Of a stretch of DNA of 64,000 bases, positions 33,501-41,901 are shown one piece after another. A program made the translations under genes and the position numbers. The stretch is from Sporomusa ovata DSM 2662. Its GTDB lineage: Bacteria; Bacillota; Negativicutes; Sporomusales; Sporomusaceae. Within the stretch, counting starts at the first letter, position 1; the number at the start of each line of letters is the position of its first letter. Where the stretch lies: assembly GCF_000445445.1 (NCBI RefSeq), contig NZ_ASXP01000004.1, forward strand, positions 558,001 to 622,000. Reading direction: 5' to 3'. The notes below the pieces were generated by a model. That model saw nothing but the letters and a program-made list of their open reading frames with translations, ran no database searches and was not told the origin of the DNA.

Positions 33501-36500
33501 TTCCTATTGTTCCAGATTGCACCATCATGTAAGTAAAGATTTACAGTGCCGCCATCGCTATTGTCTACCACACCTGTTAAAGAAGATGCCGCACTGCCAA
33601 GCCCCAGATTTACAGTGCCCTCTTTCAAAAGGTAAATATTACCTTTAATTATTGCGTCCCCGCCGCTGGCATTAGTAGCAGTATTATTCATACCCATATT
33701 GAAGGTGCCTGCAGCGATGCTCAGAGCATTGAATTTGTCTTCTGTGCTTTCCGGCGTAACGATACTGCCGCTGGCAATAGTAATCTTGTTATTTTTGCTG
33801 CCGTACATATCCACGCCAGTACCTTTAACAGCAATATCGGCTTTGCCGCTGACCGTTACTTCACCGCCGGTGCTTTCATCGTACATGTAGATACCTTTGG
33901 CCTGATATACAGGAGTTCCAGAACCGCTCTTCTGTGCAGCAGAAACTCCATAAGCGTTATCACCTTCTCCACTGCCTTTCATAGTAAGATCACCGTTAAC
34001 GGTTAATTTTGATCCGCCATTGTAAATGTAAACACCATACGCATTGCCAGCAGCAGAGTCCTTGGCACTAACATTTACATTTCCGTTAATAATAGCTTCG
34101 CCGCCGTTATTGACAAAGATGCCAGCAGCAGTTTTACCTGACGAGGTGCTTTTAGTTGTCAGACTGCCGGCCGTCAAATTAAGTTTTTTGTTTGTATAGA
34201 CACCAATAGCCTGATTGTTCGCATCTGCAGTTGAAGCAGTTATACTTAGCGATTTCCCGGCGCCGTTAATAATGATGTCATTTCCATTACCCAAAATACC
34301 TGCAACCGCTTTGTTATAACCGATGTTGCCGTCAGTAACATCGCCATCATCAACGGTTATAGTACTGTCCTTGGTAAACGCATAAGCGCCGTCCTTCAAG
34401 ACTCCGCCATTTACATATTCAGTATCTTTAATGCCGGTCAGGCTGGTGGTAAATGCGGTAGTAACTTGTTCCGCAGGTGGCTGTGGTGTATTGCTTGCAT
34501 AACTGCCCTGACCATTTGTCTGACTAAAAGTTACACCACCTACGTATTTAGCAGCAGATTGTGCAGTCAAGCCTTCAGCAATTTCGACTTTGCCGGTCAG
34601 ATTACGCTCACCGGTCGTGTAAGCATTGTAATAGAGCTTATTTGCTAATGCATTCAAAACATTATCCTGAATTGTGCCGGTGCTCATATTAGCGTCATAA
34701 TCAGTTCGCAGCGTAATATTACTTCCTGAAGCAGCATTACCAATTTTCACAGTTCCACCAAGAATTGTTGTCGGGGTAGCTGCATCGTGATTATACAAAA
34801 CTGTAGTATATCCGCTGTAGTTATCAATCGTAAGATCACGGCTGGCTGCTTTTTGGGCAATCACGCCGGCATTACTAACGCTTATCCCGCCAGTTAGTTT
34901 CGTAATGCGGCTGAATCCGTTGTTGCCAACATCTTCATTGTCTTGGGTATATCTGGTATTATTGGCAGTATTCGTCCACAAAGCGCCGTTCTGCAGCCAC
35001 ATAGTAACAGTACCACCATTATCAACAATACCGTTAAGGTAAGAGTCTGCGGTTGTCAGTCCAAGATTTATTGAACCTGTACTCAGCGCAAAAATATCAC
35101 CATCCAACTTTACGGCATTAGTGCCTGGTGTTGTTCCATCTGACCCCGTATTCAGGTTAATAGTTCCGAGATAGGAAGCAAGGGTATAGTAACCATAATT
35201 TTTACCTGCCGGTACTTTTATACTGCCACCTTTGATAGTTATTGAACTGTCCTTCGCTGCCGTTGCAGCGCCATTGCCGTAAATTGCCATATCAACGTTA
35301 CCATTGACAGTAATAGCACTCTTTTCAACCGAGGTATAAAGCCCGGCATTATTAAACCGCGAAATTACATTCTTGGTATTAAGACCCACGCCGTAAGCGC
35401 CCGTAGAAGCATCGCCAATTTTCAAATCACCATTTATAATGATTGCCGATTTTTGATCAGCAGCAGTAGACTTTTCGCCCCAACGGTCAGTCTTGGTAAC
35501 AGCAACTGCATGCCCTCCTTGTCCCCCTTGCATGGAAATGTTCGTATCAGCATTTATTGTGATGATACTGCTCTTATCCTGAGCAGTGTCATTCCAGATA
35601 GCATTTGTTACAGTTTCACCATCTTTATAAGCAACTGTATTAATATTCAATGTACCGGCATTTATAGTGACGTTTTTCCCATTACCGGCATATACACCTG
35701 AGGGAGTGCCTGCATTGTTTGTTACGTTCAGAGTAAGTGTTTTGTCCTTGGCGCCTGAACTGCTTTCAGCATTGATAGTAAGATCCCTGCCGTTGCAGCC
35801 ATAAACAGCAGCCAGTACGTTAGTGGTTTTATCGCCCAACTGATTCGTGCCCAAGCCGATGACTGCATCCTTTTTGAAAGTAAAAACGTTGTAGAGATTA
35901 TTGGCAATTGTTTCCGTACCAAGATAATAGGCATTCATTTCATCCGCAGCACCTGTGCCGCTTATTTTTGTGGTGTAATTCGCAGTTGCGTCCGCGAGAT
36001 TGCCGGCCTTGACAATATTATCCGCAGCACCAGTAACGACATCTGTTTTTATAGTGTCAAAGCCATTTATGTTAGCGTCACCCAGACTGGTCAGGCCGCT
36101 TGAAGTCATATTGAACTCTATTGGTGTTGTTTGACCGTCCAGATAAACTAATATCTTATTACCGCTGACAAACCACAGACGATGCGGTGTACTTTCCACA
36201 TCAACGCCCCAGGCATAACCCGGAACATTGTCGATGTCAATGATTTTCTGCCAGTTGTCCGGTGAAGATGACAGCAAATTACTTACCGTTGTGCGATAAA
36301 CAGCTCCATTCATACCTGCCCAGCTGTTATCGTAGTTGCCTGTGAACACATAGGCAAAGCCGTCAGGAGTTACCGTAACACTCCTGTACTCCCCTTTTAA
36401 TGCCGCTGCGCCTTTATAAGTAACTTTTTCAGCCACAGGCTTACCGGTTTCGTCCAGCCTGACATAGTGCAGTGCGGTATCGGCGTTGGCTTGTCCACCG

Positions 36501-37279
36501 TACTGATAGCCACCGCTGCTGGCCGTCAGCAGTACGTTATTATACTCTTCCATGTCCATAGTGTTTTTGCCGACTCTGGTATAGTCTTTATATTCCAGGC
36601 TGCCATCTGCAGCAATCGTATAATGAATGACAAAACTGTCGGCATAAGTATCATTGCCTCCTTGAGGATTACAGGTAAACAGCGCGTATAGTTCATTACC
36701 TCTTCCAACAAGCCCTTCGCCGTGATAAGCAGTTGATGCACTATAGCCTGCGGTAGCATTTTTTACCGCATCAGGCACTTCATAAACATGCGCTTGCTGA
36801 TAGTTCTTTGCAGAATCAGCAACAATCAACTTACCGTAGTCGTAGCCTGTTGCAAAGAGATAATGCCCTTTATAGGCAACCGCATGAATATTGGGCTCGG
36901 CAGTCAAATCAGTTGAGGCAATAACCGATTTCCAGTTTCCTTCCGGATCAACAACCAGGCTCTGCTTGCCGTCTGCTGCCCTCTGTCGAATAAAAATGCG
37001 TACCTGTCCGTTGTCATCAAGAATACTGAAGCTTTGCGCATCGGCGTTAATGCCGCTGTCAATTTTTACCTGTCCCTGAGCATCAACGGTAGCTTCTACT
37101 CTAGAGCCCGTAATCGTGCCTACCTGCCCGGCAGCAGTGCCGCCATACGAATACGTCGTGACAACACCCACGTCGGCCGCCAAAACCGGCATTGTAAATA
37201 AATAACCGCCAAGAAGCGCGGTTGTAACGCGTAAGGCTAATGCGTGATTAACTTTACGCTTGTTTAAATAACATTTCAT
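30581..37279 (-). CDS. Giant autotransporter with N-terminal BtuG-like beta-propeller (2232 aa)
   Basis: Signal peptide (LRVTTALLGGYLFTMPVLAA), a propeller at about 35-440 homologous to the free protein at 6246-7505 (HYLFATGYDYGKLIVAD, YALFTCNPQGG, PHRLWFVSGNK), then about 1450 residues of beta-helix-like passenger with three modules of about 480-490 residues, each closing with LANKxYYxAYTTGERNLTGKV or a variant, and a C-terminal barrel (MMRGAKSAMASSAMLWR … RIDTGLRWTF) with an intact terminal Phe. It starts at ATG 37279 (GGAGG 9 nt upstream), 31 bp after the TonB receptor, and shares that gene's riboswitch. The passenger probably carries the propeller away from the surface; corrinoid binding is inferred from BtuG and from the regulation. 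Confidence 0.85.
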   Translation of the reverse strand: MKCYLNKRKVNHALALRVTTALLGGYLFTMPVLAADVGVVTTYSYGGTAAGQVGTITGSRVEATVDAQGQVKIDSGINADAQSFSILDDNGQVRIFIRQRAADGKQSLVVDPEGNWKSVIASTDLTAEPNIHAVAYKGHYLFATGYDYGKLIVADSAKNYQQAHVYEVPDAVKNATAGYSASTAYHGEGLVGRGNELYALFTCNPQGGNDTYADSFVIHYTIAADGSLEYKDYTRVGKNTMDMEEYNNVLLTASSGGYQYGGQANADTALHYVRLDETGKPVAEKVTYKGAAALKGEYRSVTVTPDGFAYVFTGNYDNSWAGMNGAVYRTTVSNLLSSSPDNWQKIIDIDNVPGYAWGVDVESTPHRLWFVSGNKILVYLDGQTTPIEFNMTSSGLTSLGDANINGFDTIKTDVVTGAADNIVKAGNLADATANYTTKISGTGAADEMNAYYLGTETIANNLYNVFTFKKDAVIGLGTNQLGDKTTNVLAAVYGCNGRDLTINAESSSGAKDKTLTLNVTNNAGTPSGVYAGNGKNVTINAGTLNINTVAYKDGETVTNAIWNDTAQDKSSIITINADTNISMQGGQGGHAVAVTKTDRWGEKSTAADQKSAIIINGDLKIGDASTGAYGVGLNTKNVISRFNNAGLYTSVEKSAITVNGNVDMAIYGNGAATAAKDSSITIKGGSIKVPAGKNYGYYTLASYLGTINLNTGSDGTTPGTNAVKLDGDIFALSTGSINLGLTTADSYLNGIVDNGGTVTMWLQNGALWTNTANNTRYTQDNEDVGNNGFSRITKLTGGISVSNAGVIAQKAASRDLTIDNYSGYTTVLYNHDAATPTTILGGTVKIGNAASGSNITLRTDYDANMSTGTIQDNVLNALANKLYYNAYTTGERNLTGKVEIAEGLTAQSAAKYVGGVTFSQTNGQGSYASNTPQPPAEQVTTAFTTSLTGIKDTEYVNGGVLKDGAYAFTKDSTITVDDGDVTDGNIGYNKAVAGILGNGNDIIINGAGKSLSITASTADANNQAIGVYTNKKLNLTAGSLTTKSTSSGKTAAGIFVNNGGEAIINGNVNVSAKDSAAGNAYGVYIYNGGSKLTVNGDLTMKGSGEGDNAYGVSAAQKSGSGTPVYQAKGIYMYDESTGGEVTVSGKADIAVKGTGVDMYGSKNNKITIASGSIVTPESTEDKFNALSIAAGTFNMGMNNTATNASGGDAIIKGNIYLLKEGTVNLGLGSAASSLTGVVDNSDGGTVNLYLHDGAIWNNRNTSKTTTFTDSHISKLAGGTSAVKQGVIFQQDSNPITVDNYSGYTTILYSHDATTPTTIIGGDVKITSAATGSNITLRTDNTGLNTSSTLAADKNLVSATLNALANKHYYTAYTTGERNLTGKVEIAEGLTAQSASMKVGNITYKADNGQGQYEYTPAEDISDPQKKTEFASAITGDKTIDTEYVNSGVLKDNGKYVFTKDKTTITVEKNLIAGGPWLPQISSAVSGSSADKAVSIDLTNKELVINTTTNTHTTGITAIGDGKVEINNAGKITINAESTGGGQTAALFVNGGGQLVIHNGGDGLAGKVLTVRADSTTKANGAVIKSMNGANGKRSSITIDGLVDVIADGDMTDGKGANEAISAVASDISVGGGTIKAVNGAAYAIRAYGEFVSTNTGTVHVNVSKDSNGNITGAGDKKTVIEGDFCTSGGMGTNGLINVGLGTSDSSWTGNYTTSGGNVNLYMKDGATWTGYNNGKNFALNMKDGATWKVTGDSTISSLTSGSRAVKALAANTGANSGTFGGVVDMTNDKAGNVTIDNYSGNTLFMYKHDTTTPTNFFGGNTTIKHAEENSSITLRTDRSGIDLSNDTVINSVLNALAAKLNYANYVSGENNLSGYAQIAEGLTASSVGRATGTINYSSTDGQAALKPGSVIKTGGSEVIYGSKETAMMRGAKSAMASSAMLWRSENADAMQRMGDLRLGSEEKGIWARYYNGKSEYNEQHTEFETTYKAYQLGFDRQIANDWTVGAAVSYNDGSSRYLLGGKGDNSATSLSLYGTWQGSHGHYLDLLLKGSSLRNDYTVYNDFEHKLAGDYKTWGTSVSAEYGRHIEAGNGVYFDPGVKLTLGRIQGKEYNAHSDFLDSHGLAKDMFVSQDGFNSVIGKLSIGIGQKTKSSNIFAKFALAHEFAGNFTTHYAAEGEPTGSTEIDFGDTWYEIQLGGSTKLSKNSYIYATYEKTFNADVTNKWRIDTGLRWTF

Positions 37280-37310
37280 ATATTTACACCTCCACTAAAC
37301 CTCGAACAGC

Positions 37311-39572
37311 TTAAAAATCATAACGTGCATTTACAAAGAAGGTTCTTCCTGCCAAAGGATATTCAGGATTAACACTGATATTTTTGTCAGAATAGTCGCG
37401 ATAGCGGATTTTCAAATCACTGGCAGCGTCAAAAACGTCATTACAGCCGACAGTAATCTGCCAGTCTTTGGTTGGTTTAAACTTGACGCCTAGGTCAAAT
37501 GTTGTTAAAGCGCTGATCGGAGCGCCGCTTTCATAAGCATAATGCCCGCCCCGTTTGTCTTTAATCGCATTGGTAAACATCTCGTCACGATATTTGAGTT
37601 CGGCATAAATATCAAATTTATCCGACGGTTTATTCGTAAGCCGCAAGCCGGTCTGCCATTCCGGCTGATACGTGGCCCAGATGTCTTTATAACCCTGGGT
37701 GTACTCCGAACCGTAATCCGCATAGGCGCTGTCCTGGCGCTGTAACTTGCTCTTGGTATAAGTGGCGTAAATATTGAGGTCAAATTTTTTCCAGGAATAG
37801 TTGTTCTGCATTTCCAGGCCATACACTTTACCCTTGTTGTCATTGAAATAACACCAATAATCATAACCGCGGCGGGAAAGCTGCAGCATGTTATCCGAGT
37901 CCCGCCAGAAATAAGTCAAGGTCAGGCTGGAGGCTTCGGACCCAAACCACTTATTTTGCCAAAGGCCGCTTAGATCAAACTGTTTCCCTTCCTCCGGCAG
38001 CGGATAGGCGGTGCCGCTGGCGTTCTTGTCTTTAGGCGGCGGCAAAATTCCGGCGCCGTCACCGGCAATTTCGTAGAGATTCAGCAGCCTGTAATAGGTA
38101 CCGCCAGTTGCCCGCAGTGAAAAGTTTTCATTGAAATCCTTCTTAACAGCCAACTGCCAGGTAGTCTTACCATTAGTCTGGGTTTCTTCTTTTTGTACCC
38201 AACTGTGACCACTTGTTTTGTCACGCTGGCTTTTTCCAAGAATTTCAGATCGGTTGTATCTGATGTTGGGAGTCAATTGCCAGGTGCCTTCTTTGTCCAG
38301 AGTAACTGTGTCCTGCAATTGGATATTAAACAATTCCTGCTCATAATAATTGCGGAATGAATCATAATTGCTATTTGCTGTTGCTAGATTCGAACCGTCA
38401 ACATCCATTTTTTCCTTTGAATAACTGGCTAAGAATTCGATCAGGTTATTATCATCAAGCTTATAGCTTCCATCAAGTTTTCCACCCCAGCGAGTACTGT
38501 CATACGCGCTCCAGGCGCGAAGAGGGGTAGACCAATAGTAGAAATAAGGGTTTTTAATTTTCTCAACCCGGTAATTTTTATCCTGATCAAGATAATTCAA
38601 AGACCAGCCCCATTCCAGATTGCCAGCCTGAGCTCTGCGGCTAACCAACAGTTCCTTACTGTCGATAGTCTGACGTTTGCCTTCCGCAAGATTAATGTCC
38701 GCCAGATCGGTTTGAGCTCCAGGATCATATGCATTGGCAATAGATCCTTCCGGCCACAGATTATTCGGCAAATGCCTGTCAACTTTCTTGTAGCTGCCTT
38801 TAATTATCCAGTTATCATCCTGCCATTTGATGATAGTGTCCGTATTTTTAAAGTCATTGTATTTACGGTAACGAGTACCCTCTTTGCCATAGGATTCCGC
38901 GGCAAAGTTAGTGTATTTAAAATCACCGCCGCTTTGTTCTCTGTTCAGTCCAAATAGTAATGAGCCTGTGCTTAAAGGAGACGTAAATTCCAGGCCATAG
39001 TTTCTTCCACCGTAGGAGCTTATGCCGATCTCAGCGCTAACATCAGCCTTTTCAGGCTTTTTGGTAACAATATTGATAACTCCGCCCATATAAGTACCGC
39101 CAAACCTTACAGGAATGTAGCCGCGATATACTTCTATCCTTTCGACATTTTTTACGGGAATAGCCGAAATATCAACGGCAGCGTCACCGCCAAGATTTGT
39201 CAAAACGCCGTCAACAAATACTCCTACTTGTGCGGCAGTGGAACCGCGTACGCTTACGGTAGTGTACTGCCCCTTGCCGTTGACTTCGCGCACAAAAATT
39301 CCCGGAACCTGTTTTAGCATTTCAGGCAAGTTTTTTTGTTCGCCGGAAAACGTTTCTGGTTTAATGACCGTCACTGTTCCAGGAGATAATTTGCTCTCCC
39401 AGTCTGGTCTTTTGGCTTCAACAGTGATAGTATCCAATTTAAACTCTTTTATATTATCCTGGTTCTCCTGAGCCGCATATGCTGACTGTGTCAGCATAAG
39501 ACACCCCAAAGCAATAGCTGTTTCCAACTTTTTACTTCTTTTTGAAATACTTAAATAAGCCAAGCCAATCAC
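37311..39572 (-). CDS. TonB-dependent receptor, B12-riboswitch controlled
   Basis: 753 residues. Signal peptide ending QSAYAAQ, TonB box LDTITVEAKRPDW, plug (LPEMLKQVPGIFVREV, VRGSTAAQVGVFVDGVL, VERIEVYRGYIPVRFGG) and barrel ending in Phe (NARYDF). It is the most compact of the three related receptors, with neither the loop insert of 7610 nor the fused autotransporter of 14538, and so the best reference for the family. The start is GTG 39572 behind AAGGAAAGG. It is followed directly by the propeller autotransporter, so receptor and candidate surface binder are made together. Corrinoid as substrate is inferred. Confidence 0.9.
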   Translation of the reverse strand: MIGLAYLSISKRSKKLETAIALGCLMLTQSAYAAQENQDNIKEFKLDTITVEAKRPDWESKLSPGTVTVIKPETFSGEQKNLPEMLKQVPGIFVREVNGKGQYTTVSVRGSTAAQVGVFVDGVLTNLGGDAAVDISAIPVKNVERIEVYRGYIPVRFGGTYMGGVINIVTKKPEKADVSAEIGISSYGGRNYGLEFTSPLSTGSLLFGLNREQSGGDFKYTNFAAESYGKEGTRYRKYNDFKNTDTIIKWQDDNWIIKGSYKKVDRHLPNNLWPEGSIANAYDPGAQTDLADINLAEGKRQTIDSKELLVSRRAQAGNLEWGWSLNYLDQDKNYRVEKIKNPYFYYWSTPLRAWSAYDSTRWGGKLDGSYKLDDNNLIEFLASYSKEKMDVDGSNLATANSNYDSFRNYYEQELFNIQLQDTVTLDKEGTWQLTPNIRYNRSEILGKSQRDKTSGHSWVQKEETQTNGKTTWQLAVKKDFNENFSLRATGGTYYRLLNLYEIAGDGAGILPPPKDKNASGTAYPLPEEGKQFDLSGLWQNKWFGSEASSLTLTYFWRDSDNMLQLSRRGYDYWCYFNDNKGKVYGLEMQNNYSWKKFDLNIYATYTKSKLQRQDSAYADYGSEYTQGYKDIWATYQPEWQTGLRLTNKPSDKFDIYAELKYRDEMFTNAIKDKRGGHYAYESGAPISALTTFDLGVKFKPTKDWQITVGCNDVFDAASDLKIRYRDYSDKNISVNPEYPLAGRTFFVNARYDF

Positions 39573-39620
39573 AACCTTTCCTTCTACAGTAACCTGCTGC
39601 TGAATTTTTCAAATTCCAAT

Positions 39621-39645
39621 AAAAAAACTCCCTTTTCAGGAGTTA
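39621..39645 (-). terminator. Riboswitch-linked terminator
   Basis: AACTCCTGAAAAGGGAGTTTTTTTATT on the minus strand, between riboswitch 39690-39893 and the receptor at 39572. Confidence 0.85.
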
Positions 39646-39689
39646 AGCTTTATTACTCCAGCGGCCAGATGATGTATTCGGTCACTTGC

Positions 39690-39893
39690 AGTAATCTCCT
39701 CCCTGTCGCACGCAGGTACAAATGGCGATTGTCAGACAGGCAGTTCTCCTGGCTTAGGATCATCGCGTCTCCAAACTTTCCCGAAACAATTAGTTTCAGT
39801 GGTATTTATTGGCATTGCTCCCCATTACAGTGGCGTGACCGCGCCGGCCTTTAACCGGTCTTTCCTATTAAACCCTAAATGGCACCTGTACCC
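39690..39893 (-). ncRNA. Cobalamin riboswitch
   Basis: CGCCACTGTAATGGGGAG core, CCACTGAAAC and TAAGCCAGGAGAACTGCC box on the minus strand. It leads the receptor - propeller autotransporter operon. It begins only about 9 bp after the 65-residue gene, so it may also receive readthrough from the LuxR transcript. Confidence 0.94.
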
Positions 39894-39901
39894 ATATTAT
39901 T

Positions 39902-40099
39902 TTATTTAATTCCTTGTTTACACTTGGTTCCAAATTCAATATAACTTTCCAGGACATCAATAATTAATTTCTCTTGTAAACTGCCATCATCATCTAAATT
40001 GTTCTCTATGGTATCTCTGAGAATATGCTTGATCTGATCATCATGATAGCCACAAGCTAACATTTTTTTTGTTAGCTCTTCAATTTTTTCGTGTTTCAT
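39902..40099 (-). CDS. Conserved small protein (65 aa), paralogue of 53050-53250
   Basis: MKHEKIEELTKKMLACGYHD… to YIEFGTKCKQG. It shares with the protein at 53050 the frame MKHxxIExLTxxxLxCGY, QIKxIxxDxxE, LIIxxLxSYxEFGTKCKxG. It is helical, soluble and unrecognised. Two Cys (in CGY and TKCK) are conserved in both copies. It starts at ATG 40099 with GAGGGGGGGG 4 nt upstream. Both copies sit in transcripts led by a cobalamin riboswitch, here after a LuxR regulator. Function unknown. Confidence 0.75.
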   Translation of the reverse strand: MKHEKIEELTKKMLACGYHDDQIKHILRDTIENNLDDDGSLQEKLIIDVLESYIEFGTKCKQGIK

Positions 40100-40173
40100 A
40101 AATCCCCCCCCTCATATCGCTTAATTGTTCAAATCGCATTGGCACCATGAGTAAGCACTTGAGCTATTCAATT

Positions 40174-40740
40174 TTACTTTTTTCTAAACACTGCATAATT
40201 TGGCGTGTCAACGGTATTGTTTTTAAGGTACCAATATTTACTAATTAGTTCAGTCCGGGAACTTGTCCCCGTTTTGGCAAGCAGGTTTTTTACATGCGAT
40301 TTTACGGTTTCAAAGCCAATCCTAAGTATTTCACTAATTTCTTTATTGGTTTTTCCAGCTGCGATTGCCTGAAGAATATCTTTTTCCCGTAACGTAAACG
40401 TCGTCCCACCGGCTAAGTTAATTTCATCACTGGCTCTATAGTCAAAAACCACCATAATATATGACTGCTTGTCTAGATAAAACGAAAAACAGCTAAAACT
40501 GATGGTATCGCGTTGATGATTCAACATACCGCTATAATTAGACAAATTTGTTTCTTTTGCTTTAACCATAGCCATAAAACGTCGGCAAACGCTTTTTAAT
40601 TGTTGATATAATCCGGGAGAGAGGTTTTTGAACACCTGTTTCGCCTTTTCATTTGTATAAATATTTTCCAGTTTATGGTTCAAAATACAGATTCCCTGAT
40701 TATCCTGATGAAAAGCTTCCCAATAGTTTGACCAATACAT
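40174..40740 (-). CDS. LuxR-type transcriptional regulator under a cobalamin riboswitch
   Basis: 188 residues. The N-terminal half has a PAS-like look (NQGICILNHKLENIYTNEKAKQVF … SYIMVVFDY); the C-terminal half is a LuxR helix-turn-helix (FTLREKDILQAIAAGKTNKEI, then ETVKSHVKNLLAKTGTSSR). There is no receiver domain, so an unidentified ligand or partner may act on the N-terminus. A riboswitch with terminator lies directly upstream, so its own expression should fall when cobalamin is abundant. Targets are unknown; the adjacent receptor operon is the obvious candidate. Confidence 0.85.
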   Translation of the reverse strand: MYWSNYWEAFHQDNQGICILNHKLENIYTNEKAKQVFKNLSPGLYQQLKSVCRRFMAMVKAKETNLSNYSGMLNHQRDTISFSCFSFYLDKQSYIMVVFDYRASDEINLAGGTTFTLREKDILQAIAAGKTNKEISEILRIGFETVKSHVKNLLAKTGTSSRTELISKYWYLKNNTVDTPNYAVFRKK

Positions 40741-40843
40741 CGTTTTCCCTCAATTTTCACCGTTATATTTGCCACCAATCCTAAAATTGGGGTAAAGACG
40801 TTAGAATGGATAATTGTAATGTTTAACTCCCCGGATTTGCATG

Positions 40844-40873
40844 AAAAAAGCTCCCGATTTCAACGGGAGCGCA
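40844..40873 (-). terminator. Riboswitch-linked terminator
   Basis: GCTCCCGTTGAAATCGGGAGC followed by TTTTTTC on the minus strand, between riboswitch 40921-41178 and the LuxR gene. Confidence 0.88.
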
Positions 40874-40920
40874 TACGTCATACTGTCAATAGAAATACAA
40901 CCTTTCTACTTACAGGTTTC

Positions 40921-41178
40921 GTAATCTCCTCCCTATCGTTCGTAGGTCAAACGGCGATTCTTAGACAGGCAGTTCTCCTGGCTCCGGATCTTTGCTCACC
41001 CGCGTCTTCCCAAAGCTATGCTCCAGTGACATCTATGCGGATTCACTCCCCGTTACAGTGGCGGGACCGCGCCGGTTTTTTCACCGGTCTTCCCTTTTAA
41101 GCCCTACATGTTGTTACGAAAATACACATCTTTGCGTCTGAATATTTTCAGCAACCTCTCGTCAGGCACCTATCCCAG
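40921..41178 (-). ncRNA. Cobalamin riboswitch with an enlarged peripheral loop
   Basis: CGCCACTGTAACGGGGAG core and GAGCCAGGAGAACTGCC box on the minus strand. The arm that is a short GCCC…GGGC hairpin in the other copies here carries about 60 extra bases (41107-41165). It precedes the LuxR gene. From 41180 to 41450 I see no gene or other feature. Confidence 0.88.
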
Positions 41179-41454
41179 CAATATTTTCTTTTTGTTTGGA
41201 GTTACTGCATTATTTTCTAGTGTTAGGAGATTAATTGCTTTTAAGCATACACACTACGCAGTTCCTTTTTTTAGATTAGACTATTTAGTTTGGAACGTAA
41301 ATCCCTCAACTGAGGGTATTTTGTGAAATTTCTTAATCATTTAAATTTTATTTATACCTATTCTCCCGGTTTCACATTAGCCTCAACTCCCTTCTTACTC
41401 TTAGCAAAATTCTGATTCTCCTCTCCTAAAAGCTTCTCTGTGCATTTTAAGAAA

Positions 41455-41497
41455 AAAATACAACCCTCCCTGTAAGCTTACAAGGGAGGGTTGTATT
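41455..41497 (-). terminator. Strong symmetrical terminator
   Basis: TACAACCCTCCCTTGTAAGC… with a 15-bp stem, followed by ATTTTTTTC on the minus strand. It stops any transcript coming from the orphan riboswitch at 41663-41870. Confidence 0.8.
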
Positions 41498-41512
41498 CTA
41501 GATTTATCTAAG

Positions 41513-41625
41513 TGAACTCATTTCAGCAAAGCTGAAACATCGGAAATTCAGGTGGAGAATCTACTCCATCTGAACCAGCGCGCCAGTAGCAGCGGGAGTC
41601 TTGACTCGCGTACTAAGATAAAAAT
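41513..41625 (-). repeat. Three-hairpin repeat element, copy 2
   Basis: Read on the minus strand it matches 29944-30053: TATCTTAGTACGCGAGTCAA, ACTCCCGC, TTCAGATGGAGTAGATTCTC, TTTCAGCTTTGCTGAAA. It lies between an orphan riboswitch and a terminator, where a gene would be expected. Confidence 0.62.
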
Positions 41626-41650
41626 CCCGGCATAATAAATAGCCGGAAGG
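41621..41650 (-). terminator. Riboswitch-linked terminator
   Basis: TTCCGGC-TATTTATTAT-GCCGGGATTTTT on the minus strand, directly after riboswitch 41663-41870. Confidence 0.75.
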
Positions 41651-41662
41651 TTAGATTAATCC

Positions 41663-41870
41663 AGTAATCCCCTCCCCATCGCTCGTGGGTGAAAAACGGT
41701 GATTGACAGACAGGCAGTTCTCCTGGCTCTAGATCATCGCTTATCCAAACCTTCCCAAGACAATTACGTCTCAGTGGTATACCTTGGATTCACTCCCTAT
41801 TACAGTGGCGGGACCGCGCCGGCATCTAACCGGACTTCCCTATTAAGCCCTTTCGGGCACCTATCCCAAC
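41663..41870 (-). ncRNA. Cobalamin riboswitch without its own gene
   Basis: CGCCACTGTAATAGGGAG core and GAGCCAGGAGAACTGCC box on the minus strand, followed by a terminator, the repeat element and a second terminator, but no open frame. It may have lost its gene, or act as the distal partner of the riboswitch at 40921-41178. Confidence 0.92.
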
Positions 41871-41901
41871 AATATTTATTTACTATTTAGTTTATGATTT
41901 G

